64,000 nt of DNA from Microbacterium sp. Leaf288. Lineage in GTDB: Bacteria > Actinomycetota > Actinomycetes > Actinomycetales > Microbacteriaceae. A program made the translations under genes and the position numbers. The DNA lies in NCBI RefSeq assembly GCF_001422925.1, contig NZ_LMNI01000012.1, positions 186,345 to 250,344 of the forward strand, read 5' to 3'. This document shows, one piece after another, positions 38,100-45,973 of the stretch (the stretch's first letter is position 1; each line of letters begins with the position of its first letter). Below the pieces are notes generated by a model. That model saw nothing but the letters and a program-made list of their open reading frames with translations. It was not told the origin of the DNA and made no database searches.

Positions 38100-39971
38100 T
38101 TACGGAAGGACGATCTCGAAATCCGGGTCGCCCTGGTCGAGCACGCCGAGGATCTGCCGCAGCACCCCGGCGTCACCGCGGACCTCGATGCCCTCGGAGT
38201 CCGTATCGCCCCCGGCCAGCCGGATGAGGCGGGGCTTCGAGAGCGTGAGCTGCAGCGGGGTCTCGGGATCGGCCTCCCGCTCGACATACACCAGCACCCC
38301 GTTGCGCAGCGTCACGTGGAAGGTGCGACCGAGGTCGGTGAGGGTCACGTCCAGGGCGAGGTCGAGGCTCCAGGCCTTCGGGCCGTTCACGCGGATGGCC
38401 ACGGCGTCGAGCAGCTGCTCAGGCGTGAGCTGGGCGATGATCAGCGGCGCGGCCGTCTGGGTGGGCGTGCCGAAGCTGCCCTCGCGCAGCTCAGTGGCGC
38501 CCGACAGGAAGAAGTTGCGCCAGGTGCCGTTCTCGGCACCGTATGCCAGCTGCTCCAGGGTGTCGGCGTAAAGGGTGCGCGCCGCTTCGTGGTCGGCGTC
38601 GGCGAACACCGCGTGGTCGAGCAGTGTCGCCGCCCAGCGGTAGTCGCCCGCGTCGAACGCCTGCTGCGCGAGCTCGACCACCCGGTCGACGCCGCCGATC
38701 GCGGCGACGTAACGCTCCGCCTGAGCCTGAGGCGGGTGCGGCCACAGGCGCGCGGGGTTGCCGTCGAACCAGCCCATATAGCGCTGGTAGATCGCCTTCA
38801 CGTTGTGACTCACCGAGCCGTAGTAGCCGTGCGTGCTCCACGACGCTTCGAGCGCCGGGGGCAGCTCGAGCATCTCGGCGATCTCGGCGCCGTTGTATCC
38901 CTGGTTCAGCAGCCGCAGCGTCTGGTCGTGCAGGTAGCCGTAGAGGTCGCGCTGGATCGCGAGGAACTCGCGGATCTCCGCATTGCCCCACGTCGGCCAG
39001 TGGTGGGACGCGAACACCACTTCGACCTCCTCGCCGAAGCGTTCGAGAGCCTCGGTGAGGTACTGCGACCACACGTGCGGGTCGCGCACGAGCGCGCCCC
39101 GCAGCGTCAGGAGGTTGTGGAGCGTATGGGTCGCGTTCTCGGCCATGCACAGCGCACGGTAGCGCGGCAGGTAGAAGTGCATCTCGGACGGCGCCTCGGT
39201 GCCCGGCGCCATCTGGAACTCGAACTCGACGCCGTCGACCGTGTGCGTCTCGCCAGTGGTGGTGATCTCCAGCGTCGGCGGGAGGATGGTCGGGCTTCCG
39301 GTCGACGTGGTCTGCCCCAGCCCCGCACCGACCTGCCCCTGCGGTCCCTTGGCGAGGGCGGCGCCGTACATGTACCCGGCGCGTCGGGCCATCGCGGTGC
39401 CGGCATACACGTTCTCCGCGACCGAGTGCTCGAGGAATCCCTCGGGCACGATGATCTGCACCTTTCCGGAGTCGACGTCGTCCTCGCTGACGATTCCCAA
39501 CACGCCGCCGAAGTGATCGATGTGGCTGTGCGAGTGGATCACCGCGTGGATCGGGCGCTCGCCACGGTGCGCGCGGTAGAGCGCCATCGCGGCCGCGGCC
39601 GTCTCGACCGAGATCAACGGGTCGACGACGATCACTCCGGTGTCACCCTCGATGATCGACATGACCGACAGGTCCAGTCCGCGCACCTGGTACAGCCCGG
39701 GCACGACCTCGTACAGTCCATGCTTGGCGACCAGCTGCGACTGCCGCCACAGACTCGGGTGCACCGACGCGGGCGCGTCGCCCTGCACGAAGTCGTAGCT
39801 CGAGGCATCCCACACGACGTCGCCCTTGTCGTTGCGGATCTTCGGATCATCGAGCGTGCCGATGTATCCGCGGTCCGCGGCGACGAAGTCATCGACGTCG
39901 TCGAACGGCAGCGCAGCCAGGGCGGCGGCGTGAGCCTGACGGATCGACGCTTCCGGTTCCCGCTGTTCCAT
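38100..39971 (-). CDS. alkyl/aryl sulfatase (SdsA1-type metallo-beta-lactamase fold)
   Basis: A 623-residue type III sulfatase that hydrolyses alkyl sulfates such as dodecyl sulfate to alcohol and sulfate with a di-zinc centre. The zinc motif HSHSHIDHFGG starts at residue 146; the second-half ligands E-N-A-T-H-T-L-H-N and V-F-A-S-H-H-W-P-T-W-G are present; the C-terminal 120 residues form the SCP2-like domain. No signal peptide, so it is probably cytoplasmic. Start ATG 39971 follows AAGGGAACAGG. It lies 43 bases downstream of the SulP transporter on the same strand. Confidence 0.92.
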   Translation of the reverse strand: MEQREPEASIRQAHAAALAALPFDDVDDFVAADRGYIGTLDDPKIRNDKGDVVWDASSYDFVQGDAPASVHPSLWRQSQLVAKHGLYEVVPGLYQVRGLDLSVMSIIEGDTGVIVVDPLISVETAAAAMALYRAHRGERPIHAVIHSHSHIDHFGGVLGIVSEDDVDSGKVQIIVPEGFLEHSVAENVYAGTAMARRAGYMYGAALAKGPQGQVGAGLGQTTSTGSPTILPPTLEITTTGETHTVDGVEFEFQMAPGTEAPSEMHFYLPRYRALCMAENATHTLHNLLTLRGALVRDPHVWSQYLTEALERFGEEVEVVFASHHWPTWGNAEIREFLAIQRDLYGYLHDQTLRLLNQGYNGAEIAEMLELPPALEASWSTHGYYGSVSHNVKAIYQRYMGWFDGNPARLWPHPPQAQAERYVAAIGGVDRVVELAQQAFDAGDYRWAATLLDHAVFADADHEAARTLYADTLEQLAYGAENGTWRNFFLSGATELREGSFGTPTQTAAPLIIAQLTPEQLLDAVAIRVNGPKAWSLDLALDVTLTDLGRTFHVTLRNGVLVYVEREADPETPLQLTLSKPRLIRLAGGDTDSEGIEVRGDAGVLRQILGVLDQGDPDFEIVLP

Positions 39972-40014
39972 GTTTCCTGTTCCCTTCGTTCCGGCCCCGG
40001 CGGCCGTGAGTCCC

Positions 40015-41667
40015 TCAGTCCTGCGGCGCCCGCGCTTCCAGCGCGGCCACAGCCTCTCGGTTGGTCGAGTAGACGGTCTGCCCGGACAGCAGTCCGAGCT
40101 CGTCGAGTCGCGCCTTCGTAGGCACCCGCACGCGGCTGAACGCCAGGCTCACGCCCTGTTCGTCGAGCCACTCCTCGAGCGACGCGAACGCCTCGGCACC
40201 CGTCACGTCGATGTCTGTCACCGCCTCCATGTCGATGACCACGTGCTTCACGGGCTCGTCGGCGCCGGTCACCGCGCGCTTGACGGCGGCGGAGAAGACG
40301 GCGCCGTTCGCGAAGAACAGCGGCGCTGCCATCCGCACCACCACGACGCCGGGCGCGGTCGTCGCGCCGGCCGCCGCGTCTTCCAGGAGCGACTGCTTCG
40401 CGTCGTCATCGGCGGCGAGGACGTCGATCGCGGGGTTCGCCGCGCGCTTGGCGAGGTTGATGAGCGCGAGCACGAACGCCACGACGATCCCGGGGATCGC
40501 GCCGACGAACAGTGTCACGAGGAAGCACACCGCGCCGATCGCGAACTCGAAGCGGTCCTGGCGCCAGAGCACCCGGAACTCGCGGATGCCGAGGAGCGGC
40601 AGGATCGCGACGCCGACCACCGCGCCGATGGCGGGCGATGGGATGTCGGCGAGCAGCGTGGTGCCGAACAGCAGAAGCAGCAGCGTGCCCACGGCGAGCA
40701 CGAGCGACGGAAGCTGGGTGCGGGAGCCCGCCTGATCCATCGCGGCAGTGCGGGACGTCGAGGAGCCCATCGAGAAGCTGCCCTGCGCGCCCGCGGCGAT
40801 GTTGCCGAGGCCGAAGGCCAGGAGGTCGCGGTTGGCGTGGAACGGGTAGCCGTGCTTCTCGCCGTACGAGCGCGAGACGAGGAGGCCCTCGGCGGTCGTG
40901 ACGAGCGTCAGCGCGATCGCCGACGGGATCAGCGCCATCCACATCTGCCAGTCGATGACGGGCCACGTGAGCGTGGGCGGCCCCGAGGGGACCGCGCCCA
41001 GAACGTCGACGCCCCGCTGGTCGAGGCCTGTCAGCACCACCAGCAGCGTGGACAGGATCAGGACGACGAGCGCCCACGGCACGGCCTTCAGATACCTCTT
41101 GCCGAGCAGGAGGACGGCGACGGACGCCGCCGAGATCGCCACCGACCACGCGTTGATCGTCTCGAGGTTCGACACGAGTCCGACCACCTTGTCGACGAAC
41201 TCGCCGCCCGAGTCGATCTTGACCCCGAGCATCTTCGCGATCTGGCTGACCAGGATGTCGAGGGCGAGGCCTCCGACGAACCCGATCAGGATCGGCTTGG
41301 AGAGGAAGTTGGCGAGGAAGCCGAGCTTGAAGAATGCCATCAGCACGAACATGACGCCGCAGATGATGGCCTGCGCGAGTGCGAGCGTGGCGTAATCCGT
41401 GCTGCCGGCTGTGGCGAGCCCGCCGATCGACGAGGCGACGAGGGCGGCGGCGGCAGCATCCGGCGACACCACGAGCTGACGAGACGACACGACCAGCGCA
41501 TAGATCAGCGTCGGCACGACCAGCGCGTACAACCCTGCCGTCGGCGGGAGCCCCGCGATCTGCGCGTACCCGATATTGAGCGGGATGGCGATCGCGAGAA
41601 GGGTGACCCCTGCGGTGAGCTCGGTGACGAGGTTCCGCCCGGTCAGCCCGGCGAGGGGTCGCTGCAT
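40015..41667 (-). CDS. SulP family inorganic anion transporter
   Basis: A 550-residue transporter. The N-terminal transport domain has the SulP signature L-A-I-A-I-P-L-N-I-G-Y-A-Q-I-A-G-L-P-P and about 11-12 membrane helices; the C-terminal STAS domain (from about residue 425) contains V-K-H-V-V-I-D-M-E-A-V-T-D-I-D-V-T-G. SulP proteins move sulfate, bicarbonate or other anions. The pairing with an alkyl sulfatase suggests sulfate. ATG 41667 follows AGGAG and ignores a non-conserved upstream extension of the frame. Confidence 0.92.
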   Translation of the reverse strand: MQRPLAGLTGRNLVTELTAGVTLLAIAIPLNIGYAQIAGLPPTAGLYALVVPTLIYALVVSSRQLVVSPDAAAAALVASSIGGLATAGSTDYATLALAQAIICGVMFVLMAFFKLGFLANFLSKPILIGFVGGLALDILVSQIAKMLGVKIDSGGEFVDKVVGLVSNLETINAWSVAISAASVAVLLLGKRYLKAVPWALVVLILSTLLVVLTGLDQRGVDVLGAVPSGPPTLTWPVIDWQMWMALIPSAIALTLVTTAEGLLVSRSYGEKHGYPFHANRDLLAFGLGNIAAGAQGSFSMGSSTSRTAAMDQAGSRTQLPSLVLAVGTLLLLLFGTTLLADIPSPAIGAVVGVAILPLLGIREFRVLWRQDRFEFAIGAVCFLVTLFVGAIPGIVVAFVLALINLAKRAANPAIDVLAADDDAKQSLLEDAAAGATTAPGVVVVRMAAPLFFANGAVFSAAVKRAVTGADEPVKHVVIDMEAVTDIDVTGAEAFASLEEWLDEQGVSLAFSRVRVPTKARLDELGLLSGQTVYSTNREAVAALEARAPQD

Positions 41668-41722
41668 TCCTGCTCCTGGATAAGGGGGACAGTCGTGTCC
41701 ACCTTGGCATGGTCGAGCGGTG

Positions 41723-42556
41723 TCAGACGGGATCGCCGGGCACGAGGGGCGGCACGACCGCTTCGCTCGTGACGGTCGCCGACCACCCGCGCCGCGCCAG
41801 TGCCGCGGTGAGCGCGGCGACCACCCCCGACGTGACGGAAAGACCTCGCGCGGGATCGTGCCAGAACTGCACGCGCCCGGTGATCCGGGTGGCGGAGACG
41901 GCGGTGACCAGCACGCCGACCGCCGGATCGGCGAGCACACCCTCGGCAGCGGCGGCGGACTCGGCGAGCGCCTCGACGACCACGTCGACCCCGGCGCCGG
42001 CGCGCTCGACGCGCACCTGCACTTCGCTGCGTCTGCCGCCGTGGCGCGAGTTGTTGACGAGGGTCTCGGCGAGGAGCTTCGAGTTCGGCACGTGCGCGGT
42101 GCGCCCGTCGGGTGTGGTGAAGACCACGGCGCGGGAGTTGAGCTCGATGACGGTGCCGGTGATGGGGTTGCCGTCGGGTCCTTCGACGGTGATCTCCTCT
42201 CCGAGCACCACAGGCTTGCGGGTGGCGATGAGCACGCTCGCGGCGAAGTTGTCGGCGACGCCCCTCAGCACCAGCGCCGCGACGACGACCAGCACGATCA
42301 CGACGGCCAGCACCGGCTGCACATTGGCCCCGAGGAATGCGAGAGCGATCCCGAAGCCGAGCAGCAGGAGTGTGTACTGGGCGAAACGCGCGGCGAACCG
42401 CGTCGCGGCCGGCGTCGCCGTGGGCACGTGGCCCATGAGGTCGGTGACGGCCCGCTTCGCGATGCGCGAGGCGATCCACCCGGCGAGCAGGGCGAGGATC
42501 GCCCACAGCACCTGCCACCACGTGATCGGCGTGCTCAGGAGCTGGCTGAAATCCAC
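41723..42556 (-). CDS. MscS-family mechanosensitive channel
   Basis: A 277-residue small-conductance mechanosensitive channel. Three membrane helices precede the conserved pore and beta domain: L-R-G-V-A-D-N-F-A-A-S-V-L-I, then V-V-L-G-E-E-I-T-V-E and V-I-E-L-N-S-R-A-V-V-F, then N-S-K-L-L-A-E-T-L-V-N. It releases solutes under osmotic downshock. GTG 42556 is supported by TATCCT exactly six bases upstream. It lies 55 bases before SulP and could be cotranscribed with it. Confidence 0.9.
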   Translation of the reverse strand: MDFSQLLSTPITWWQVLWAILALLAGWIASRIAKRAVTDLMGHVPTATPAATRFAARFAQYTLLLLGFGIALAFLGANVQPVLAVVIVLVVVAALVLRGVADNFAASVLIATRKPVVLGEEITVEGPDGNPITGTVIELNSRAVVFTTPDGRTAHVPNSKLLAETLVNNSRHGGRRSEVQVRVERAGAGVDVVVEALAESAAAAEGVLADPAVGVLVTAVSATRITGRVQFWHDPARGLSVTSGVVAALTAALARRGWSATVTSEAVVPPLVPGDPV

Positions 42557-42562
42557 GTCGTC

Positions 42563-42568
42563 AGGATA
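42563..42568 (-). promoter_or_regulatory. leaderless-type -10 TATCCT for the MscS gene
   Basis: On the minus strand TATCCT, six bases, then GTG 42556. Confidence 0.5.
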
Positions 42569-42828
42569 CGAGCGGGGGTGCGCGCGTCGCGCGAGCCTCG
42601 CCGGGGCCCCGGCTTCGAACGAGAGGCCCCGACGACGCCGGGCGCAAAACGATGATCCCCTCGGTGCCGAAGCGCCGGGGGGATCGTCAATGCGAAGGGG
42701 TTTCTGTGTTCCGGGTCCTTTCGGGCCTTACGTCTCTGTTTTCTCTTCGCAAGATCGAATGTCCTCCTCCGAAACCCCGTCGTCAAGAGTTCACGAAGAA
42801 GTCATCTCGATGTGAGGTTGAGGGTGAG
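42569..42828. other. non-coding stretch between the M28 peptidase and MscS genes
   Basis: About 260 bases, part of a 319-base gap. It contains the hairpin at 42654-42685. A short minus-strand frame (L-A-K-R-K-Q-R-R-K-A-R-K-D-P-E-H-R-N-P-F) crosses that hairpin, but its codon use is poor and it has no start signal. It might belong to a small RNA; nothing firm can be said. Confidence 0.35.
42654..42685 (-). terminator. hairpin with T run (minus strand) upstream of MscS
   Basis: A 14-base-pair stem (42654-42667 with 42672-42685, two G-T pairs) with loop CGAA is followed on the minus strand by ATCGTTTTG, the form of an intrinsic terminator. The transcript it ends is unclear: read-through from the M28 gene or an unannotated short RNA from 42690-42828. 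Confidence 0.6.
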
Positions 42829-42869
42829 GGATGCTGCGCCCCGGCGCACGTCGCCGAGGCGCAGCATCC
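42829..42869 (-). terminator. terminator-like repeat copy A, after the M28 peptidase
   Basis: A 41-base element with a perfect 12-base-pair stem (42829-42840 with 42858-42869), seven bases beyond the M28 stop. It matches copy B at 44550-44590 at 37 of 41 positions. Confidence 0.65.
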
Positions 42870-42875
42870 GCTCGA

Positions 42876-44417
42876 TCACTGCGTGGCGTCGTCCGTGAAC
42901 GCGTCCATGCTCTTGCCCGCACCGTGCGACTTGCCCGGTGTGCGGACGCCGTTGACCGTCGACGTGTCGAACGCGAACGTCATGACCGCCGCGGCAACAG
43001 CGTCGGAGTTCACGTCGAGCGCGTGCGCATTGAGGTTGTCGATGTCATCGCAGGGAGCGTGGTAGCACGGGTCGAACGCGACGCCGGCCGTGCCGCCGAA
43101 GATCGCCGCCTGCTGCGCGGTCTTGACCCCCTCGGCACCGGTGAACAGACCGCCCGCGGGGATGCCCACGGCGATGAAGGGTCCGTAGTCGCTGCGGCCC
43201 GAGAACTCGGTGTCCTGGAACGGTTCTCCGACGCTCGTGTAGTACTGCTCGAAGACGTCCTCGATCTGCGCGGACCCCTCCGGGATGAAGCCGGGTGCGG
43301 CCGTCCCACTGGAGTTGTCGCCGTCGTAGACGCCCATGAAGTAGTTCGGCGAGCCGATCATGTCGAAGTTGAGGTAGAGCGCGATGTCGCCCGCCTGCTC
43401 ATCCGACAGAGCCCCGACGTAGTGCTCCGAACCGAGCAGTCCGCTCTCCTCGGCACCCCACCAGGCGAACCGCACCGTGTTGTTGGGCTTGGTCTTCTGC
43501 ATCTGGATGGCCGTCTCCAGCAGCGCAGCGCTGCCCGAGCCGTTGTCGTTGATGCCCGCGCCGTCCTGGACGCTGTCCAGGTGAGCGCCCGCCATGACGG
43601 TGTTGGCGTCGTTGCCGGCCTTGGTCTCGGCGAGCACGTTCCACGCGGTGCGCGTATCGGCCTCGTAGTCGACCGTCACGGTGACGATCGAGTTCGGCAC
43701 CGACAGCAGGTTCGCACCCGTGGCCGAGGTCGCGAACACCGCGGGGATGGTGAGCCCGGTGGCGTCGCCGATCATGCCGACGAGCCCGGTGCGGCCCGCT
43801 TGCCCCTCGTTCATGACGATCACGCCGGCGGCACCCGCCGCCTGCGCGTTGAGGACCTTGACCGCGAACCCGCACGACCCGCGCTGGACCAGGGCGATGC
43901 CGCCCGTCGGGAAGCCGGCGAAGTCCGTCGATTCGCATCCGCTGGTGTTGCTGTTCGGCGGGAGCGCCTCGGACGGGTAGACGACACCGACGGGCACGAG
44001 CGGCCCGGTCGCGGTGCCCTTGGGACTGCCGGTGTCGAAGCTGTTGCGGAGGAAGTCCGACTCGTCGACGAACGAGGTGGGGTTCGGCGACACACGGATG
44101 AGCTCGCTGTTCTCCTCGAAGTAGTCGAACTCGAACGGCTGCACCTCGGGTGTGTACCCGGCGGCGGTGAGCTGGCTCACGACGTAGTCGACGGATGCCC
44201 TGTAACCCGGGCGTCCGGCGGCACGGTCGCCGTACTGGTCGGCGATCGCCTGGAACGCCTCGAGATGGTTCAAGACGGCGTCGAGCGTCACGGCTTTCGT
44301 GATCTTGTTCACCGAGTTGTTGTTCGGTGCCGCGTACGCGGGAGCAGCGAGAGCGACGGTGGCGACGAGGGCGGTCGCGGTAGCGACAACCCAGGCGCGC
44401 CTGGTTCTCATGGGCAT
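42876..44417 (-). CDS. secreted M28-family aminopeptidase with PA domain
   Basis: A 513-residue exported zinc exopeptidase. A signal peptide (basic start, hydrophobic core, A-Y-A-A cleavage near residue 29) precedes a protease-associated (PA) insertion (G-I-A-L-V-Q-R-G-S-C-G-F-A) and the M28 catalytic core: G-A-H-L-D-S-V, G-I-N-D-N-G-S-G, A-E-E-S-G, N-F-D-M-I and C-Y-H-A-P-C-D-D give the zinc ligands and the catalytic glutamate. It resembles the Streptomyces/aminopeptidase Y group. GGAGAGG precedes ATG 44417. Confidence 0.93.
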   Translation of the reverse strand: MPMRTRRAWVVATATALVATVALAAPAYAAPNNNSVNKITKAVTLDAVLNHLEAFQAIADQYGDRAAGRPGYRASVDYVVSQLTAAGYTPEVQPFEFDYFEENSELIRVSPNPTSFVDESDFLRNSFDTGSPKGTATGPLVPVGVVYPSEALPPNSNTSGCESTDFAGFPTGGIALVQRGSCGFAVKVLNAQAAGAAGVIVMNEGQAGRTGLVGMIGDATGLTIPAVFATSATGANLLSVPNSIVTVTVDYEADTRTAWNVLAETKAGNDANTVMAGAHLDSVQDGAGINDNGSGSAALLETAIQMQKTKPNNTVRFAWWGAEESGLLGSEHYVGALSDEQAGDIALYLNFDMIGSPNYFMGVYDGDNSSGTAAPGFIPEGSAQIEDVFEQYYTSVGEPFQDTEFSGRSDYGPFIAVGIPAGGLFTGAEGVKTAQQAAIFGGTAGVAFDPCYHAPCDDIDNLNAHALDVNSDAVAAAVMTFAFDTSTVNGVRTPGKSHGAGKSMDAFTDDATQ

Positions 44418-44549
44418 GGTCGTGCCTCTCCGCCGGCGACCCCTCTGTCACCGGCTTCCTGCGGGGATGCTCACACACTCCGCGTCGGCACGGCCAGTCC
44501 CACGGCGGGCACTCTCATCGAGCTCTCATCATCGGGGCCCGACCAGGAC

Positions 44550-44590
44550 GGATGCTGCGCCCTGGCGCACGACGCCGGGTCGCAGCATCC
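44550..44590 (-). terminator. terminator-like repeat copy B, after the SMR exporter gene
   Basis: A 41-base element 12 bases beyond the SMR stop. Stem GGATGCTGCG/CGCAGCATCC (44550-44559 with 44581-44590). It differs from copy A at four positions, all in or next to the loop. Confidence 0.65.
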
Positions 44591-44602
44591 GTCTCCCGGA
44601 CC

Positions 44603-44923
44603 TCACTCGTGGCCGACGAGCTTCAGGCCGACGACGCAGCCGACCAGGCCGAGGATGAGCAGCATCTTGACGAACGAGAACGCCTCGTCGCCGGTGATCA
44701 TCGCGTAGGCGACGGTCAGCGACGCGCCGATGCCGACCCACACCGCGTACGCCGTGCCGGTGGAGATGTCGCGCATCGCCCAGGCGAGTCCGCCCATGCT
44801 GGCGACGAGGGCGACGCCGAAGATCACCGACGGCCAGAGCTTCGTGAAACCCTCGGTCTTGCCGAGGGCGGTGGCCCACACGGCCTCGAGGATGCCGGAA
44901 ACGATGAGGATGACCCACGCCAT
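44603..44923 (-). CDS. small multidrug resistance (SMR) family exporter, SugE/Gdx-like
   Basis: A 106-residue protein with four membrane helices. The essential membrane glutamate is Glu13 (S-G-I-L-E-A-V-W-A), and G-T-A-Y-A-V-W-V-G-I-G marks helix 3. W-A near Glu13 and the short loops fit the SugE/Gdx subgroup, many of which export guanidinium; this is inferred from motif only. AGGAG precedes ATG 44923. It stands alone as a single SMR gene. Confidence 0.9.
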   Translation of the reverse strand: MAWVILIVSGILEAVWATALGKTEGFTKLWPSVIFGVALVASMGGLAWAMRDISTGTAYAVWVGIGASLTVAYAMITGDEAFSFVKMLLILGLVGCVVGLKLVGHE

Positions 44924-45056
44924 GACTGTGCTCCTGGCCAGTCTTGTCGCGTACCGGGTACTGATCCGTCGTCCGGGGATCCCCGGTCGGGGATCCGCTG
45001 ACCACCCTAGCCGCCCCCGCTGGGCAGGGCCTGGGCAGGGTTGCGGCCCGTCCGGG

Positions 45057-45938
45057 TCAGACGAAGAAGAGCCAGTCGAGCATCCCCGGGTTGTGCGCGT
45101 GGACGAGCACGAGGAAGACGACCGCGTCGAACAGCAGGTGCACGGTGACCACGTAGGCGAGCGAGCGCGTCTTCATGAAGATGAAGCCCTGCAGCAGCGC
45201 GAACGGGATGGTGAGCACCGGACCCCACGCCTGGTACCCCAGCTCCCACAGGAACGAGACGAAGACGACCGACTGCAGGATGTTCGCCTGCCAGAACGGG
45301 AAGTGCCGCCGCAGCAGAGCGAAGCACGTGCAGATGAAGAACAGCTCGTCCCAGATGCCCACCGCACCCACGCCGACGAAGAGGCGCGCGATGAGCTCCG
45401 GGGTGTCGACGACCGGCCAGTTGAGGTAGACGCCCGACGTGATGAAGTAGAACGGCAGGATCAGCCACCCGAGCAGCAGCACGGCGACGAGCCACGTCCA
45501 CTGGAACCGCGTCCACCGGCCGCCGCCGCGCCACGGGAACCGGATGGCGCGATCGCGATAGACCCATCGCGAGATCACGTAGGGCACGGCGACCGCGCCA
45601 CCGAGGGCCATCGCGAACCGCAAGATCGCGAGGTTGTCGAGCTCCGCCTTGAGGGGGATCGCGCTCACGATGAGCAGACCCACGGCGATGAGCGAAAGGT
45701 CCCGCAGGAGGGACGGCTGACGGAGACCGGAGTCCGACGCAGGCAGTCTGGCGGCAGTATCGGTTCGTTCTGTCAGCAGCGCGGCCGCAAGGCCCGCGGC
45801 GAGCAGCACCCACCCGAGCCACGGGACGCGGACGACGAAGAACGCCGGGGCGGCGAGGCAGACGAGGAGGGCGGGCGCCAACCCCCAGGACCACGTGCGG
45901 ACGGCCGGCGCGGGCGGGGCGTCGGGATGTGCGGGCAT
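45057..45938 (-). CDS. CPBP-like polytopic membrane protein
   Basis: A 293-residue protein with about eight membrane helices. The C-terminal third resembles CPBP-type intramembrane glutamic proteases (A-Y-V-V-T-V-H-L-L-F-D-A-V-V-F), but the usual first motif EExxxR is reduced to W-D-E-L-F-F with no second glutamate and an altered spacing, so catalytic activity is uncertain. It may be a protease relative with another function. It lies 35 bases after the MFS transporter on the same strand, last in the DUF3097-trmB-MFS group. Confidence 0.7.
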   Translation of the reverse strand: MPAHPDAPPAPAVRTWSWGLAPALLVCLAAPAFFVVRVPWLGWVLLAAGLAAALLTERTDTAARLPASDSGLRQPSLLRDLSLIAVGLLIVSAIPLKAELDNLAILRFAMALGGAVAVPYVISRWVYRDRAIRFPWRGGGRWTRFQWTWLVAVLLLGWLILPFYFITSGVYLNWPVVDTPELIARLFVGVGAVGIWDELFFICTCFALLRRHFPFWQANILQSVVFVSFLWELGYQAWGPVLTIPFALLQGFIFMKTRSLAYVVTVHLLFDAVVFLVLVHAHNPGMLDWLFFV

Positions 45939-45973
45939 GCGCGGCGGCTCCGGTCGGTCGGGGTCGGGACAGG

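Noticed and set aside
37745..38227. Plus-strand gene between the NIPSNAP gene and alkyl sulfatase
   Set aside because: The 160-residue frame has no family resemblance, crosses the terminator hairpin and overlaps the end of the sulfatase gene.
44924..45050. Guanidine-II (mini-ykkC) riboswitch before the SMR exporter
   Set aside because: The leader has a hairpin GGATCCCC-GACC-GGGGATCC and a GGACGACGG stretch, but the two ACGR loops on closed stems that define this riboswitch cannot be drawn.
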